Notes under the pieces: model-generated
Seen by the model: only the letters and a program-made list of their open reading frames with translations
The model's database searches: none
What the model was told of the DNA's origin: nothing
Shown: positions 33,346-43,386 of the stretch, in pieces
How the letters are laid out: each line of letters opens with the position of its first letter
Position numbering within the stretch: position 1 is the first letter of the stretch
Position numbers and translations under genes: made by a program
Assembly: GCA_016839165.1 (NCBI GenBank)
Contig: CP069300.1
Coordinates: forward strand, 1,426,001-1,490,000
DNA: 64,000 nt
Source of the DNA: Bradyrhizobium sp. PSBB068
Lineage (GTDB): Bacteria > Pseudomonadota > Alphaproteobacteria > Rhizobiales > Xanthobacteraceae
Direction of reading: 5' to 3'

Positions 33346-34320
33346 ATGCACGCCCCCGACCGCCGCAGCGCGCTTCCGGCCGCGATCGCGCAACGGCTTC
33401 GCTTGCCGCTGATCGCAGCGCCGATGCTGCGCATCTCCGGCGTCGATCTCGTGACCGCGGTCTGCCGCGCCGGCGCGATCGGGGCATTTCCGACCGCGAA
33501 CGCCGGTTCGGTCGAGGAGCTCGATGCCTGGCTCACCCGGATCGAGCGCAATGTCGCCGAGCTCGGCCGTCCCGCGGCGCCGCATTGTCCCAACCTCATC
33601 ATCCGTCAGCCGCGCTTCAAGGACGATCTCGCCTGTCTCGTCAGGCACAGGGTCGAGATGGTCATCACCAGCGTCGGCTCACCGGCGGCCGCCGTTCAGC
33701 CGCTGCATGATGTCGGCTGCCTCGTGTTCGCGGATATCGCCTCGCTGCGCCATGCCGAGAAGGCGATCGAGGCGGGCGCCGATGGTTTGATCTTGCTGAC
33801 CGCGGGGGCCGGCGGGCAGACCGGCTGGGCCAATCCATTCGCCTTCGTGCGGGCGGTGCGCGCCATGTTCGACGGTCCGGTCGTACTTGCGGGCGGCGTG
33901 ACCGACGGCACCGCGCTCGCCGCGGCGCGGCTGCTCGGCTGCGACCTCGCCTATATGGGAACACGCTTCATCGCGGCCCGCGAGAGCATGGCGAGCGATG
34001 CTTATCGGAGAATGCTGGTCGACAGCACGCTCGACGACATCATGTTGACCAAGGCGTTCACGGGGCTCGACGCCAGCATGCTGCGGCCATCGATCGTGGC
34101 CGCGGGCCTCGATCCGGCCAATCTCGACGAGTCCGTGTCGGAGGCGCGCGCGCGCGAAAAGTTCGGCGGCAAGAACGATGCCGGAGGACCACGGCGCTGG
34201 ATCGAGGTCTGGAGCGCCGGGCATTCGGTCTCCGGCGTCCATGCGGTGACGGGCGCGGCCGACATCGTCGACGAGATCGCCGCGCAATATCGATTGGCAT
34301 TCGAAATAGGCGCTGCATAA
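33346..34320 (+). CDS. Nitronate monooxygenase-family flavoprotein
   Basis: A 324-residue FMN protein of the NMO/2-nitropropane-dioxygenase family. The barrel start is LPLIAAPMLRISGVDLVTAV; the phosphate-binding segments are LILLTAGAGGQTGWANPFAF and VLAGGVTDGTAL, then GCDLAYMGTRFIA. Many members in catabolic operons have unknown or enoyl-reductase-like roles, so nitronate oxidation should not be assumed. It starts 2 nt after the crotonase stop. Confidence 0.85.
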   Translation: MHAPDRRSALPAAIAQRLRLPLIAAPMLRISGVDLVTAVCRAGAIGAFPTANAGSVEELDAWLTRIERNVAELGRPAAPHCPNLIIRQPRFKDDLACLVRHRVEMVITSVGSPAAAVQPLHDVGCLVFADIASLRHAEKAIEAGADGLILLTAGAGGQTGWANPFAFVRAVRAMFDGPVVLAGGVTDGTALAAARLLGCDLAYMGTRFIAARESMASDAYRRMLVDSTLDDIMLTKAFTGLDASMLRPSIVAAGLDPANLDESVSEARAREKFGGKNDAGGPRRWIEVWSAGHSVSGVHAVTGAADIVDEIAAQYRLAFEIGAA

Positions 34321-34345
34321 GACGCCCAATCCAGCGGAGGAAACC

Positions 34346-35563
34346 ATGATGACGATCAGCCGTAGAACGCTGCTCCGGACGACGGCGGCCGGTCTCGCGG
34401 CGTCGATCGGCGGCAAGGCATTTGCCGGCGCCTCATACGATCCCGGTGCCAGCGACGCAGAAATCCGCATCGGGCAATTCGGACCGCTCAGCGGCCCGGT
34501 GTCGTCGTTCGGCGTGCTGGCCAATGCGATGGATGCCTATTTCCGCATGCTGAACGATGCCGGCGGCATCAACGGCCGCAAGGTCAAGTTCATCAACTAT
34601 GACGACGCCTACAGCCCGCCGAAATCGGTTGAAGCGGCGCGGCGTCTGGTCGAAGGCGACGAGGTGCTGTTCATCGCCGGCGCGATGGGGACGCCGGGCA
34701 ACATCGCCGTGCAGAAATATTTGAACGCGCGAAAGGTCCCGCAGTTGTTCCTCGCGGCAGCCGCGAGCAAGCTGTCGGATCCGGCCACCAATCCGTGGAC
34801 CATGGTCGGCGGATCGACCTACGAGATCGAAGGCGGCGTCGTCGGCCGCTACATCGCCGGCTCCACGCCCGATGCGAAGATCGGCCTGCTGTATCAGAAC
34901 GACGACGCTGGCAAGGCAACGCTCTCAGGCCTGAAGACGGGACTGGGCGCGAAGTCCGCGCAGATCGTTTGCGAGCTGAACTATTCGGTCGGCGACCCCA
35001 CCATCGATTCCCAGATCGTCCAGTTGAAATTGTCGGGGGCCGACGTGGTGTTCCTCATCACCATCCCGAAGATGGCGAGCCAGGCGCTGCGCAAGATGGC
35101 CGCGCTCGAATGGCGGCCGCAGGTGTTTCTCGGCGCCGGCAATGCTTCGGTGCGTGCGACGCTGAAACCGGCGGGTTTCGAGACCGCCCAGGGCATTCTC
35201 GCCTTTGCAACGCGGATCGACCCCGGCAATCCGCTCTGGGCCGACACCGTGGACATGAAGCAGTACATGGCGTTCCTCGACCGCTACGTCCCGAACGCCG
35301 ACCGCGCGGACGACCTCTACGCCATCGGCTACACGGCCGCGGCAACCGCCGCGCACGTCGTCAGGCAATGCGGCGATCAGCTGACGCGCGCCAACATCCT
35401 GCACCAGGCGACCAGCCTGAAGAATTTCGCCGCGCCGCTGCTGATTCCCGGCATCACCCTCAACACCACGCCGAGCGATTATGTTCCGATCAAGCAGTTT
35501 CAGCTGATGCGGTTCAAGGGCGAGGCCTATGAGAAGGTCGGCGAGCTGCTCACCGCGGCCTGA
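34346..35563 (+). CDS. Branched-chain-type ABC substrate-binding protein with Tat signal
   Basis: A 405-residue Peripla_BP_6 protein. The N-terminus has a twin-arginine motif (ISRRTLLRTTAAGLA) before GGKAFAG, so export by Tat is likely. Mature-domain marks are IRIGQFGPLSGPVSSFGV and GGINGRKVKFINYDDAYSPP. GGAGG precedes the start. It ends the six-gene operon and has no permease or ATPase of its own. The Liv-type membrane parts at 20-25.7 kb are the nearest candidates. It probably binds the aromatic or acyl substrate of this operon. Confidence 0.87.
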   Translation: MMTISRRTLLRTTAAGLAASIGGKAFAGASYDPGASDAEIRIGQFGPLSGPVSSFGVLANAMDAYFRMLNDAGGINGRKVKFINYDDAYSPPKSVEAARRLVEGDEVLFIAGAMGTPGNIAVQKYLNARKVPQLFLAAAASKLSDPATNPWTMVGGSTYEIEGGVVGRYIAGSTPDAKIGLLYQNDDAGKATLSGLKTGLGAKSAQIVCELNYSVGDPTIDSQIVQLKLSGADVVFLITIPKMASQALRKMAALEWRPQVFLGAGNASVRATLKPAGFETAQGILAFATRIDPGNPLWADTVDMKQYMAFLDRYVPNADRADDLYAIGYTAAATAAHVVRQCGDQLTRANILHQATSLKNFAAPLLIPGITLNTTPSDYVPIKQFQLMRFKGEAYEKVGELLTAA

Positions 35564-35622
35564 CCGATCACGTCGCCCGCACATCCTTGTGATGGATCTG
35601 ACGGAGTGCGCACGCGTAAAAC

Positions 35623-35991
35623 ATGCGCGGCACGCTGCGTAGTCCGCCACGAACGCCGCAACAGCGGCCGATCGTGGCATCGCAGCGAGGGAAGATACAT
35701 CCGCATGAATCCGTCGTTCAACATCGTCGAACGCGGCGAGGGGTCCTTCGTCTGCTCGCGATCCTGCGCTGGGTCATGGTGGTGATCTTCGTGTCGTTCG
35801 GCATGCAGAAGTTCACGCTGCAATCGGCGCAGGGCATCGCGCAGTTCATCAGCAACAGCACGTTCATCTCGTGGTTGTCGGTGTTCGGCCTGCGCGGCGA
35901 GGCCCATGTCGACATCGTGCTGCTGTGCGTCTGCCTCGTGCTGCTGCTGGCGTCGTTGCCGTGGTCGATCGTCCGGTTGCGCGGCCAATAG
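35623..35991 (+). pseudogene. DUF417/YkgB-like membrane protein fragment
   Basis: An open frame of ~122 residues. The part from about residue 43 (LRLLAILRWVMVVIFVSFG, then QKFTLQSAQGIAQFISNSTF and ISWLSVFGLRGEAH) resembles the first half of YkgB-type DUF417 membrane proteins. A second hydrophobic span follows, and the frame ends where a full protein (~180 residues) would continue. The N-terminal ~40 residues look non-native. An ATG at 35705 in another frame gives MNPSFNIVE, so a small frameshift near 35740 is possible. Likely a decayed gene. Confidence 0.4.
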
Positions 35992-36509
35992 GTCTTGCGC
36001 TTGGCGATCGTTGGTTAACCCGCGCTTAAACGCGCACCGCGTGTGTCCGCGATCCGGAACAGGACAATTCGTCGCACGGCGCCGTGTCTTGTCACTCGAA
36101 TCCGGTCGACCTACGCAACCCTCGATTGACGATTTGTTGCTAGGATGAAACGGTCCCCCGGTTGGGAGCGGAATGTGACGAAGTCAGACATATCGATGGC
36201 CGGCCCGGCGAGCGTTGGTGTTGTCTTCGTATCAGAGCACGCTCCCGGCATTTTCAATCGTCCCGCATTGCTTAGTTCCGTTGCAATTCCCGCACCGTGG
36301 CTGGAGTGGGAGGGCGGTCGCGATCGTGTTGTCCGGCAGTGACCCGCCGGAACAGCGATCGGGCCGCCCCTTTCCCCAGCCGCGACAGATCCAAGACGCG
36401 GAATCGTGACTTCGGACGGGCAGGTTCCGTCGCTTGAGATCGCGATGTCGACATCTCGCGATGGCTGAAACAGATCGGCCTGCGGTCACATCGCAACATC
36501 GTTCCGATT
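35992..36509. other. Gene-free stretch
   Basis: About 520 nt between two decayed genes. The short frames here (for example 36145-36342) have no family resemblance and unusual composition. I see no RNA gene, repeat or clear promoter. Confidence 0.5.
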
Positions 36510-37293
36510 TTGCTTTTGATGAAATACTGGTTCCCTGTCCGGATCGCGGCCGTCCTGGTTGCCGTCGCTGTTGGCGCACTTGCGGGGGCGCGCGCGGATT
36601 CCGACATGGATGCGCAGATCAGGGACATCGTCGAGACGGAGCTCGCGCCGACCGCGACCGCGGCCGATCCGGGCGGCCTCGCCGCCGCGGTCTATGCCGG
36701 CGGCCGGGTCACCGTGTTCGACTTCGGTTTCGCCGACGCCGCCGCAGAGCGCACGATCACTTCGGACACGCTGTTCAACCTCGCCTCGCTGCGCAAGCTG
36801 TTTGAGGCGACGCTGGTCGCGCTCGGCAGGGAGCGCGGCGAGGACAATCGCGCGGCGATGATGCCGGAGATCATGCAGCGCATGGTTCAGGGCTATTCCC
36901 ACGACGGCACGCCGATCGGCCCAATCGGCAATCAGCAGAGCTATTACGATTTTCCGGGCGCCGGCCAGATGTTCTCATCAGTGCGCGATCTCCGCATCCT
37001 GCTGCGGGCCTGTCTCGACCGCGGGGTGATCGATCCCGAATTGCGCGGAGCATTGCAGATGACCATGCGCGAGAGTTTTCGCGTCGATGCGAAGTTCGGG
37101 CAGGCGATGGCATGGGAGCCTGCGGCTCGACGGCGCCACCGTCATCGACAAGCCGGGCGGTCTCAACAATGCGTCGGCCTATATCGGTCTGGTGCCTGCG
37201 CGCAGGTTCGGGATCGTGCTGCTTGCCAATCGTGGCGACTACCCGCACGAGATCGCGCGCTACAGGATTTCGCCGGCACTCGCGCGGCTCTAA
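36510..37293 (+). pseudogene. Class C beta-lactamase/serine hydrolase remnant (deletion and frameshift)
   Basis: It starts with a signal peptide (IAAVLVAVAVGALAGARAD) and keeps the nucleophile motif as SLRK in LFNLASLRKLFEATL. Right after RERGE the protein jumps to MMPEIMQRMVQGYSHDGTPI, skipping about 100 residues that in relatives include the YxN motif. At about 37110-37125 the frame shifts: the first frame ends as FGQAMAWE, while LRLDGATVIDKPGGLNNASA, with the KxG motif, continues one frame over to a TAA at 37291-37293. Catalytic function should be lost. In life it would have been a periplasmic serine hydrolase or AmpC-like enzyme. Confidence 0.75.
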
Positions 37294-37443
37294 CCAAACC
37301 AAAATACCTTAGCAATTCTGCGTGCTAATCCGATGACACGGCCTTCACGGCCAAGCAGGGGATGCATGCAAAAAATGCGATGGCACGGAACCATGATCGG
37401 CTGTATAAGCCGGTAGCTTCTTCTCCATGTTGAAGAGGCTGAT

Positions 37444-37776
37444 ATGACTGACCTGCAAAATCCTGATTTGCACGCTCCTGATCTACATACTTGGCTTTCG
37501 CAGCAGCCGCACGGCTTGCGGACCTTCAGGACCTTCCAGCAAAAACTCGAGATATTGAGCAAGGACGACCCCGAGCAACGCGGCGTTTGCCGGTTGTTGA
37601 GCGGTCTCGTCGGTAATTATGTCGAAACCTTTGACGAGGAGCCGTTGCCTGTTGCGGTCGCCGACCGAGCCTATGGCCGCCTGCTCGATCTCGTCGCCAG
37701 CCTTGATCTCAAGGGCAATCCCGACCGCCGCCTCGCTGACATCAACCGTATCGCGTCCTGCGATCTCCTGAACTGA
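37444..37776 (+). CDS. Hypothetical protein, 110 residues
   Basis: A soluble, mainly helical-looking product (TWLSQQPHGLRTFRTFQQ and VCRLLSGLVGNYVETFDEEP) without signal, membrane span or known motif. The sequence before the ATG has GAAGAGG. It converges with glgA (7-nt gap). Composition is normal for a real gene. I do not recognise a family. Confidence 0.6.
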   Translation: MTDLQNPDLHAPDLHTWLSQQPHGLRTFRTFQQKLEILSKDDPEQRGVCRLLSGLVGNYVETFDEEPLPVAVADRAYGRLLDLVASLDLKGNPDRRLADINRIASCDLLN

Positions 37777-37783
37777 TTGCGCC

Positions 37784-39238
37784 TTATCTGCGAGCCGCTG
37801 CGATCTCGCGATACAGCGCAGCATAGCGGCTGGCGCGGTTGTGCCAGGAGACGTCGGTGGCCATGCCGGCCTGCTGCAGGCGGCGCCAGGTCACCTTGTC
37901 GTTGAACAGCAGGTTCGCTGTGCGCAAACCGTGGGCGAGCGCCTCCGAGGTCACGGGAGCGAACTTGACGCCGGTTGCCGCACCGCCCGTGACCGCGGCT
38001 TCGTCGAAACCCAGCACGGTGTCGGCGAGGCCGCCGACATCAGCGACAACGGGGACCGCGCCGTAGCGCAGCGCGCAGAGTTGGGTGAGGCCGCACGGCT
38101 CGAACCGCGACGGCACCGCGAGCGCATCGGAGCCGGCCTGGATCAGGTGCGCCAGCGCCTCGTCATAGCCGATCACGACTGCGATCCGTCCGGGATTGTC
38201 GCGCGCAAGCGCGGTGTAGCGATCCTGCAGGTCACGATCGCCACTGCCGAGCAGCGCGAGCTGAATGCCCTCGCTGAGCAGCGTCGGAATGTTGTCGAGC
38301 AGCAGGTCGAGGCCCTTCTGCCATGACAGCCGGCTGATGACGCCGAGCAGCATCGCGTCCGGCACCGGATCGAGCCCGAAGCGCCGCTGCAACGCCGCCT
38401 TGTTGGCGGCGCGCTCCGCGATCTGCTCGGCGCTGAAGCGCGCGGCGATGTCGGGGTCGGTGGCTGGATTCCACACCTCGATGTCGATGCCGTTGAGGAT
38501 GCCGCTCAGCACGTCGGCGCGTTCGCGCAGCAGGCCGCCGAGCCCCATGCCGCCCTCGTCGCTCTGGATCTCCTGCGCATAGGTCGGCGACACCGTGGTG
38601 ATACGGTCAGCGAATTGCAGGCCGGCTTTGAGCAGGCTGATGGTGCCGTAATATTCGACGCCGTGAAGCGAGTAGGCCTCGCCGGGCAAGCCGAAGGTCG
38701 GGAGCATGTCCGGCGAGAACTGGCCCTGATAGGCGAGGTTGTGCACGGTCATCACCGTGCCCGGCCGCGGCTGCCCGCCATAGTGCAGGTAGGCCGGTGC
38801 GAGGCCGGCCTGCCAGTCATGCGCATGCACGATGTCGGGAACGAAGGCGGCGATTGCACCGCGGCCGATTTCCGCCGCCATCCGCGAGAGCGCCGCAAAG
38901 CGGATGCCGTTGTCGGGCCAGTCCCGTCCGTCGGGGTCAACATAGGGATTGCCGGGACGTGCATATAGATGCGGCGCGTCGAGCGCGAACAGATCGAGGC
39001 CGTCATGCGAGCCGGCGAGTACACGGATCGGCCCGCCGTAGAATTCTTCGCGGTGCAGCAGCGTCTCCGCGGAGGCCAGCGCCTTGAGTACCGCAGGATA
39101 GCCGGGCACCAGTGTCCGCGTCGCGACGCCGTGCTCTTTCAGTGCTGCCGGCAGCGCGCCGACCACGTCGGCGAGGCCGCCGGTCTTGACGATCGGGTAG
39201 ACTTCGGAGGCGACCGCGAGGACGCGGATGGGCGTCAT
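37784..39238 (-). CDS. glgA: Glycogen synthase
   Basis: A 484-residue GT5 enzyme that transfers glucose from ADP-glucose to the growing alpha-1,4-glucan. The N-terminal ADP-glucose motif is [18 protein letters not shown] (the Lys of KTGGL). The conserved [15 protein letters not shown] follows, and the C-terminal half has [11 protein letters not shown] and the acceptor motif [18 protein letters not shown]. The length fits bacterial GlgA. The start overlaps the glgC stop by 4 nt, so the two are coupled. Cytosolic; glycogen storage. Confidence 0.95.
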   Translation of the reverse strand: MTPIRVLAVASEVYPIVKTGGLADVVGALPAALKEHGVATRTLVPGYPAVLKALASAETLLHREEFYGGPIRVLAGSHDGLDLFALDAPHLYARPGNPYVDPDGRDWPDNGIRFAALSRMAAEIGRGAIAAFVPDIVHAHDWQAGLAPAYLHYGGQPRPGTVMTVHNLAYQGQFSPDMLPTFGLPGEAYSLHGVEYYGTISLLKAGLQFADRITTVSPTYAQEIQSDEGGMGLGGLLRERADVLSGILNGIDIEVWNPATDPDIAARFSAEQIAERAANKAALQRRFGLDPVPDAMLLGVISRLSWQKGLDLLLDNIPTLLSEGIQLALLGSGDRDLQDRYTALARDNPGRIAVVIGYDEALAHLIQAGSDALAVPSRFEPCGLTQLCALRYGAVPVVADVGGLADTVLGFDEAAVTGGAATGVKFAPVTSEALAHGLRTANLLFNDKVTWRRLQQAGMATDVSWHNRASRYAALYREIAAARR

Positions 39239-40503
39239 GTCGCGAGCCTGTCGATCATCGATTGGGTGATCAGCGTGATTCCGTTCTCGGTGGTGCGGAA
39301 GCGCTTGCCGTCGAATTCGGGATCCTCGCCGACCACGAGCCCTTCCGGAATCCGCACGCCGCGATCGATCACGACGTTTCTGAGCCGCGCGCCGCGGCCG
39401 ACATTGACATAGGGCATGATCACCGCGTTCTCGACATTGGCGTAGGAATTGACGTGGACGCCGGTGAACAGCAGCGAGCGCCGCAGCGCCGCGCCCGAGA
39501 TGATGCAGGCGCCCGAGACCAGCGAGGTCACCGCCTGGCCGCGCCGTCCGTCCTCGTCATGCACGAATTTGGCCGGTGGGGTGATCTCGGCATAGGTCCA
39601 GATCGGCCATGCGCGGTCGTAGAGATCGAGTTCCGGCACGACATCGGTGAGATCGATATTGGCGCCCCAATAGGCGTCGACGGTGCCGACGTCGCGCCAG
39701 TAGGAGCGGGGATCGTCGCCGGAGCGGACGCAGGAATCGCTGAATTGATGCGCGACGGCGCGGCCGTGCTTGACGATGTAGGGGATGATGTCCTTGCCGA
39801 AATCGTGGTTGGAATTCGGGTCGGCGGCATCGCGGCGCAATTCGTCGTAGAGGAATTGGGAGTCGAAGACATAGATCCCCATGCTGGCGAGCGACTTGTC
39901 CGGCTTGCCGGGCATCGCCGGCGGATCCGCCGGCTTCTCCAGGAACGACTGGATCACGCCGTTGTCGTCGACATGCATGATGCCGAAGCCTGAGGATTCC
40001 GCGCGCGGCATTTCGAGGCATCCGACCGTGACGTTCGCGCCGCTCTCGACATGCTGCTTCAGCATGATCTCGTAGTCCATCTTGTAGATATGGTCGCCGG
40101 CGAGCACCAGGATGTACTTGGTGCCGTGCGCCTCGAGGATGTCGATGTTCTGGTACACGGCATCCGCAGTGCCGAGGTACCAGTTGGTCTCCGAGACGCG
40201 CTGGCTTGCGGGCAGGATGTCGAAGCTCTCGTTTCGTTCCGGGCGGAAGAAGTTCCAACCGCCTTGCAGATGCCGGATCAGGCTGTGTGCCTTGTACTGG
40301 GTCGCCACCGCGATGCGGCGGATGCCCGAGTTCACCGCATTGGAGAGCGCGAAATCGATGATGCGCGACTTGCCGCCGAAATAGACGGCAGGCTTGGCGC
40401 GCTTGTCGGTCAGCTCCTGAAGTCTGCTGCCGCGTCCGCCGGCCAGCACATAGGCGAGGGCGTGACGCGACAATGGTTCATTTCCGACGGATCTCATGGT
40501 CAT
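39235..40503 (-). CDS. glgC: Glucose-1-phosphate adenylyltransferase
   Basis: A 422-residue enzyme that makes ADP-glucose, the committed and allosterically controlled step of glycogen synthesis. The nucleotidyltransferase signature is [15 protein letters not shown], followed by [19 protein letters not shown], the substrate-site segment GTADAVYQN and [15 protein letters not shown]-terminal left-handed beta-helix part ([20 protein letters not shown]) is present. It is the first gene of glgC-glgA. The start may be the second Met, two codons in. Confidence 0.95.
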   Translation of the reverse strand: MTMRSVGNEPLSRHALAYVLAGGRGSRLQELTDKRAKPAVYFGGKSRIIDFALSNAVNSGIRRIAVATQYKAHSLIRHLQGGWNFFRPERNESFDILPASQRVSETNWYLGTADAVYQNIDILEAHGTKYILVLAGDHIYKMDYEIMLKQHVESGANVTVGCLEMPRAESSGFGIMHVDDNGVIQSFLEKPADPPAMPGKPDKSLASMGIYVFDSQFLYDELRRDAADPNSNHDFGKDIIPYIVKHGRAVAHQFSDSCVRSGDDPRSYWRDVGTVDAYWGANIDLTDVVPELDLYDRAWPIWTYAEITPPAKFVHDEDGRRGQAVTSLVSGACIISGAALRRSLLFTGVHVNSYANVENAVIMPYVNVGRGARLRNVVIDRGVRIPEGLVVGEDPEFDGKRFRTTENGITLITQSMIDRLAT

Positions 40504-40679
40504 CCTCCCAGTACTTCAGGCTGGCCCCGCTGCCTTCTCTTGTCCGGAAGGCCTGATCGGGCGCCAACGGGGCCGATCGGAACGTAGCAAGCGCGCCCCG
40601 GTTGAGCAAAGCGGGATGGCGGTTTTCGTTCCCAGGGTTTCGCCTCCCGGGCAGCGGGGTTGCGACTTGGTTAAAGCTA

Positions 40680-40707
40680 TTGACGGCGCGCGATTTCGGC
40701 CTAGAGC
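40680..40707 (+). promoter_or_regulatory. Possible promoter of the rhodanese gene
   Basis: TTGACG (40680-40685) and TAGAGC (40702-40707) are 16 nt apart, 36 nt before the ATG at 40744. The -35 is good and the -10 weak. The rest of the 240-nt gap 40504-40743 shows nothing else clear. Confidence 0.3.
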
Positions 40708-40743
40708 AAGCCTGCGCATTTTCCCGCCCAGGCCAGCCCGCTC

Positions 40744-41976
40744 ATGACAGTTTCTTCCGTTTCCCCCCAGGATATCCGTGCAACGCTTTTGCTGCGCCGG
40801 GAGATCGCGCTGCTCGACGTCAGGCACGAGGCGGAATTCGCCACCGGCCATCCGCTGTTCGCCGCCAACATGGCGGCCGGGCGGATCGCGCTCGAAGCCG
40901 AGCTGCGCCTGCCGCGCAAGGACGTACCGATCGTGCTCTATGACAATGGCGAGGGACTGGTCGCCGCCGCTGCCGACCAGTTGCGGGCATTGGGCTACAG
41001 CAATGTCGCTGCGCTCACTGGCGGCCTCGAGGCCTGGAAAGAGGCCGGCTATGAGGTGTTCGAGGACGTCAATTCCTACGCCAAGGCGTTCGGCGAATTG
41101 GTCGAGGCACGACGCCATACCCCGTCGTTCAGCGCCGACGAGGTCGCCGCGCTGATCTCGAACAAGGCCAACATCGCGATCCTCGATGTGCGTCGGTTCG
41201 ACGAATATGCCACCATGAACATCCCGGGCTCGGTCAGCGTGCCCGGTGCGGAGCTGGTGCTGCGCGCAGGCGGCGCGGCGCCCGATCCCGACACCACCAT
41301 CATCGTCAACTGCGCCGGCCGGACCCGTTCGATCATCGGCACGCAATCGCTGATCAATGCCGGACTGCCCAACAAGGTGCGGGCGCTGCGCAACGGCACG
41401 ATCGGCTGGACGCTCGCGAAGCACGATCTCGAGCACGGCGCCGGCAAGCGCGGCGATGTCGGGCCGTTCGCGGGCGCGGCTGACAATGCGCGCGACGTCG
41501 CCTATCGGGCGGGCGTCCGTCACATCGGCGCGGCCGAGCTCGCCGCGCTGGAAGCCGACGTGCTGCGCACGCTGTATCGCTTCGACGTGCGCGAGACGGA
41601 AGAATATGCGGCCGGTCATCTGGCCGGCTTCCGGCATTATGCCGGCGGCCAGCTGGTGCAGGAGATCGACATGGCCGCGCCGGTGCGCGGCGCCCGCATC
41701 GTGCTGAGCGACGACAGGAGCATCCGCGCCGATATGACGGCGTCCTGGCTCGCCCAGATGGGCTGGGAGGTGTATGTGCTCGAAGGCGGCTATGACGGAC
41801 CGCTCGACGTCGGTCCACCGCGCGTCGTGCCGCGGCCAGATCCCGCGCATCGCTACCGGCGTCCGTATGAGGGCACCGATGTCGCGGAGCAGGCGATGCA
41901 GGCCTATCTCGATTGGGAGTACGGCCTGGTCGACCAGCTCCGTCGCGACGGCACGCACGGGTTTTATGTGATCTAA
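40744..41976 (+). CDS. Rhodanese-like protein with three domains
   Basis: A 410-residue protein of three rhodanese-type repeats at about residues 5-105, 125-245 and 260-350. Only the middle repeat keeps the catalytic cysteine (IIVNCAGRTRS). The equivalent loops are IVLYDNGEG in the first and IVLSDDRSIR in the third, without Cys. Each repeat has the entry motif (LLDVRHEAEFATGH; ILDVRRFDEYATMNIPGS; RFDVRETEEYAAGH). It would carry persulfide sulfur, with the outer domains structural or regulatory. The C-terminal ~60 residues are extra. No other sulfur-metabolism gene adjoins it. Confidence 0.87.
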   Translation: MTVSSVSPQDIRATLLLRREIALLDVRHEAEFATGHPLFAANMAAGRIALEAELRLPRKDVPIVLYDNGEGLVAAAADQLRALGYSNVAALTGGLEAWKEAGYEVFEDVNSYAKAFGELVEARRHTPSFSADEVAALISNKANIAILDVRRFDEYATMNIPGSVSVPGAELVLRAGGAAPDPDTTIIVNCAGRTRSIIGTQSLINAGLPNKVRALRNGTIGWTLAKHDLEHGAGKRGDVGPFAGAADNARDVAYRAGVRHIGAAELAALEADVLRTLYRFDVRETEEYAAGHLAGFRHYAGGQLVQEIDMAAPVRGARIVLSDDRSIRADMTASWLAQMGWEVYVLEGGYDGPLDVGPPRVVPRPDPAHRYRRPYEGTDVAEQAMQAYLDWEYGLVDQLRRDGTHGFYVI

Positions 41977-42020
41977 GGAGCGATGAGATGCGGTCGAGCT
42001 TTGACCGCAAAGAGAGCCCG

Positions 42021-42107
42021 TCATTGCGAGCGCGAGCGAAGCAATCCATCTGTCCGCGAGTGCATGGATAGATGGATTGCTTCGTCGCTTCGCTCCTCGC
42101 AAGGACG
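42021..42107. repeat. Palindromic intergenic element
   Basis: CGAAGCAATCCATCT (42037-42051) and AGATGGATTGCTTCG (42070-42084) are perfect 15-bp arms. The flanks ATTGCGAGCG and CGCTCCTCGCAA extend the stem. This is the common Bradyrhizobium intergenic palindrome type. It lies between the rhodanese gene and the end of the converging hydrolase gene and may act as a bidirectional transcript end. Confidence 0.7.
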
Positions 42108-42123
42108 AAAGGACTGCGCGAAC

Positions 42124-43386
42124 TCAGTCCGGGCTGAACGCGTCGTACACCAGCTTGCGGAACATCGGCGTGATGCGCTGGCGTTCGTTCTGGGTCTGCT
42201 CCAGCATGATGTAGATCATGTCGAGCTTCGGATCGACGCCGAAATAGGTTCCGCTGCCGCTGTCCCATTTCAGCTCGCCGATCGAGCCGGGCGGCGGCGG
42301 CCTGGCAATGCCGGGATCGGTACGCACCGCGATGCCGTAGCCGTAGCCGAACCCGTCGCCGGGAAAGTACCAGTAGTCGCGGCCGACGCCGGAACCAGGC
42401 CCGATATGGTCCCTCGTCATGTCCTTGAACGCGGCCGGGCTCAGATATCGCTTGCCGTCGAGCTCGCCGCCATTGAGCAGCATCTGCGCGAAGCGCGCAT
42501 AATCGAGAATGGTCGACACCAAACCGCCGCCGCCGGATTCCCACTCCGGATGCGCGCGCCGGTCGTTCTCCCCGTCGATCAGGATGGTGTCCGAGGGCAG
42601 CGGCTCGGCTAGCCGCGTCCGTTCGGTCTCCGCATCGAGCACAAATCGGGTGTCGTTCATCTTCAGGGGATCGAAGATGCGCTCCTTCTCGAACTGATAG
42701 AGCGACTTGCCCGAGACGATCTCGATCACCCGGCCGAGCACGTCGGTGGAATGACCATAGCGCCACAGCGTGCCGGGCTGCCGCGACAGCGGCAGCTTGG
42801 CGAGCCGCGCGGTGAATTCCTTGTTGTCGAATTTCCCGTCGAACAGGTGGCCGTCGCGGTAGATCTTCTGGATCCAGTCGGCGCCGATATATTCGTAGGT
42901 GATGCCCGAGGTGTGCCGCATCAGGTCTTCGATCGTGACGGGGCGGATCGGCGGCACCAGCTCCACCTTGGCCGGATCGTTGCCGCCATCGGGTTCGATG
43001 GCGACCTTCACGTCGGCGAAGGCCGGGATGTATTTCGACAGCGGATCCTGCGGCGACAATTTGCCCGCGTCGACCAGCATCATCGCAGCGGTGTTGGTGA
43101 TCGGCTTGGTCATCGAATGCAGCGCGAACATCGTGTCCGGCCGCATCGGCGATTTGGTGGTGACGTCGCGATAGCCGAAAGTCTTCAGATAGACCGGCTT
43201 GCCGTGCTGCTGGATCAGGATGGCGGCGCCGGGAATGCGGCCGCTCGTGACCTCATCGTTGAAGAACGCGGTGATGCGTTCGAGTTTCTCCGGCGACGGG
43301 GCGGGGGCGTCGGAGCCGCGCGCCGCGCCCGATGTGACAAGCGCAAGACAGGCGACCGCGGTCAATGCTCCGCGAACCATCCGCAT
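42124..43386 (-). CDS. Serine hydrolase, class C beta-lactamase family
   Basis: About 420 residues from Met at 43386, which gives a clean signal peptide (MRMVRGALTAVACLALVTSG before AARG). An upstream start at 43425 adds 13 residues and spoils it. The SxxK nucleophile is in ALHSMTKPITNTA, the Tyr motif is WRYGHSTDVLGRV, and a C-terminal KLDMIYIMLEQTQNE strand is visible. Such proteins are usually periplasmic esterases, amidases or peptidases rather than true beta-lactamases. The substrate is unknown. It is intact, unlike the remnant at 36510. Confidence 0.85.
   Translation of the reverse strand: MRMVRGALTAVACLALVTSGAARGSDAPAPSPEKLERITAFFNDEVTSGRIPGAAILIQQHGKPVYLKTFGYRDVTTKSPMRPDTMFALHSMTKPITNTAAMMLVDAGKLSPQDPLSKYIPAFADVKVAIEPDGGNDPAKVELVPPIRPVTIEDLMRHTSGITYEYIGADWIQKIYRDGHLFDGKFDNKEFTARLAKLPLSRQPGTLWRYGHSTDVLGRVIEIVSGKSLYQFEKERIFDPLKMNDTRFVLDAETERTRLAEPLPSDTILIDGENDRRAHPEWESGGGGLVSTILDYARFAQMLLNGGELDGKRYLSPAAFKDMTRDHIGPGSGVGRDYWYFPGDGFGYGYGIAVRTDPGIARPPPPGSIGELKWDSGSGTYFGVDPKLDMIYIMLEQTQNERQRITPMFRKLVYDAFSPD

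Noticed and set aside
36145..36342. Short plus-strand frame between the decayed genes
   Set aside because: Only 65 codons, no ribosome site, no family resemblance.
40516..42102. Minus-strand open frame of about 528 codons opposite the rhodanese gene
   Set aside because: It reads into the palindromic repeat at 42021 and lacks any domain, while the opposite strand encodes three rhodanese repeats.
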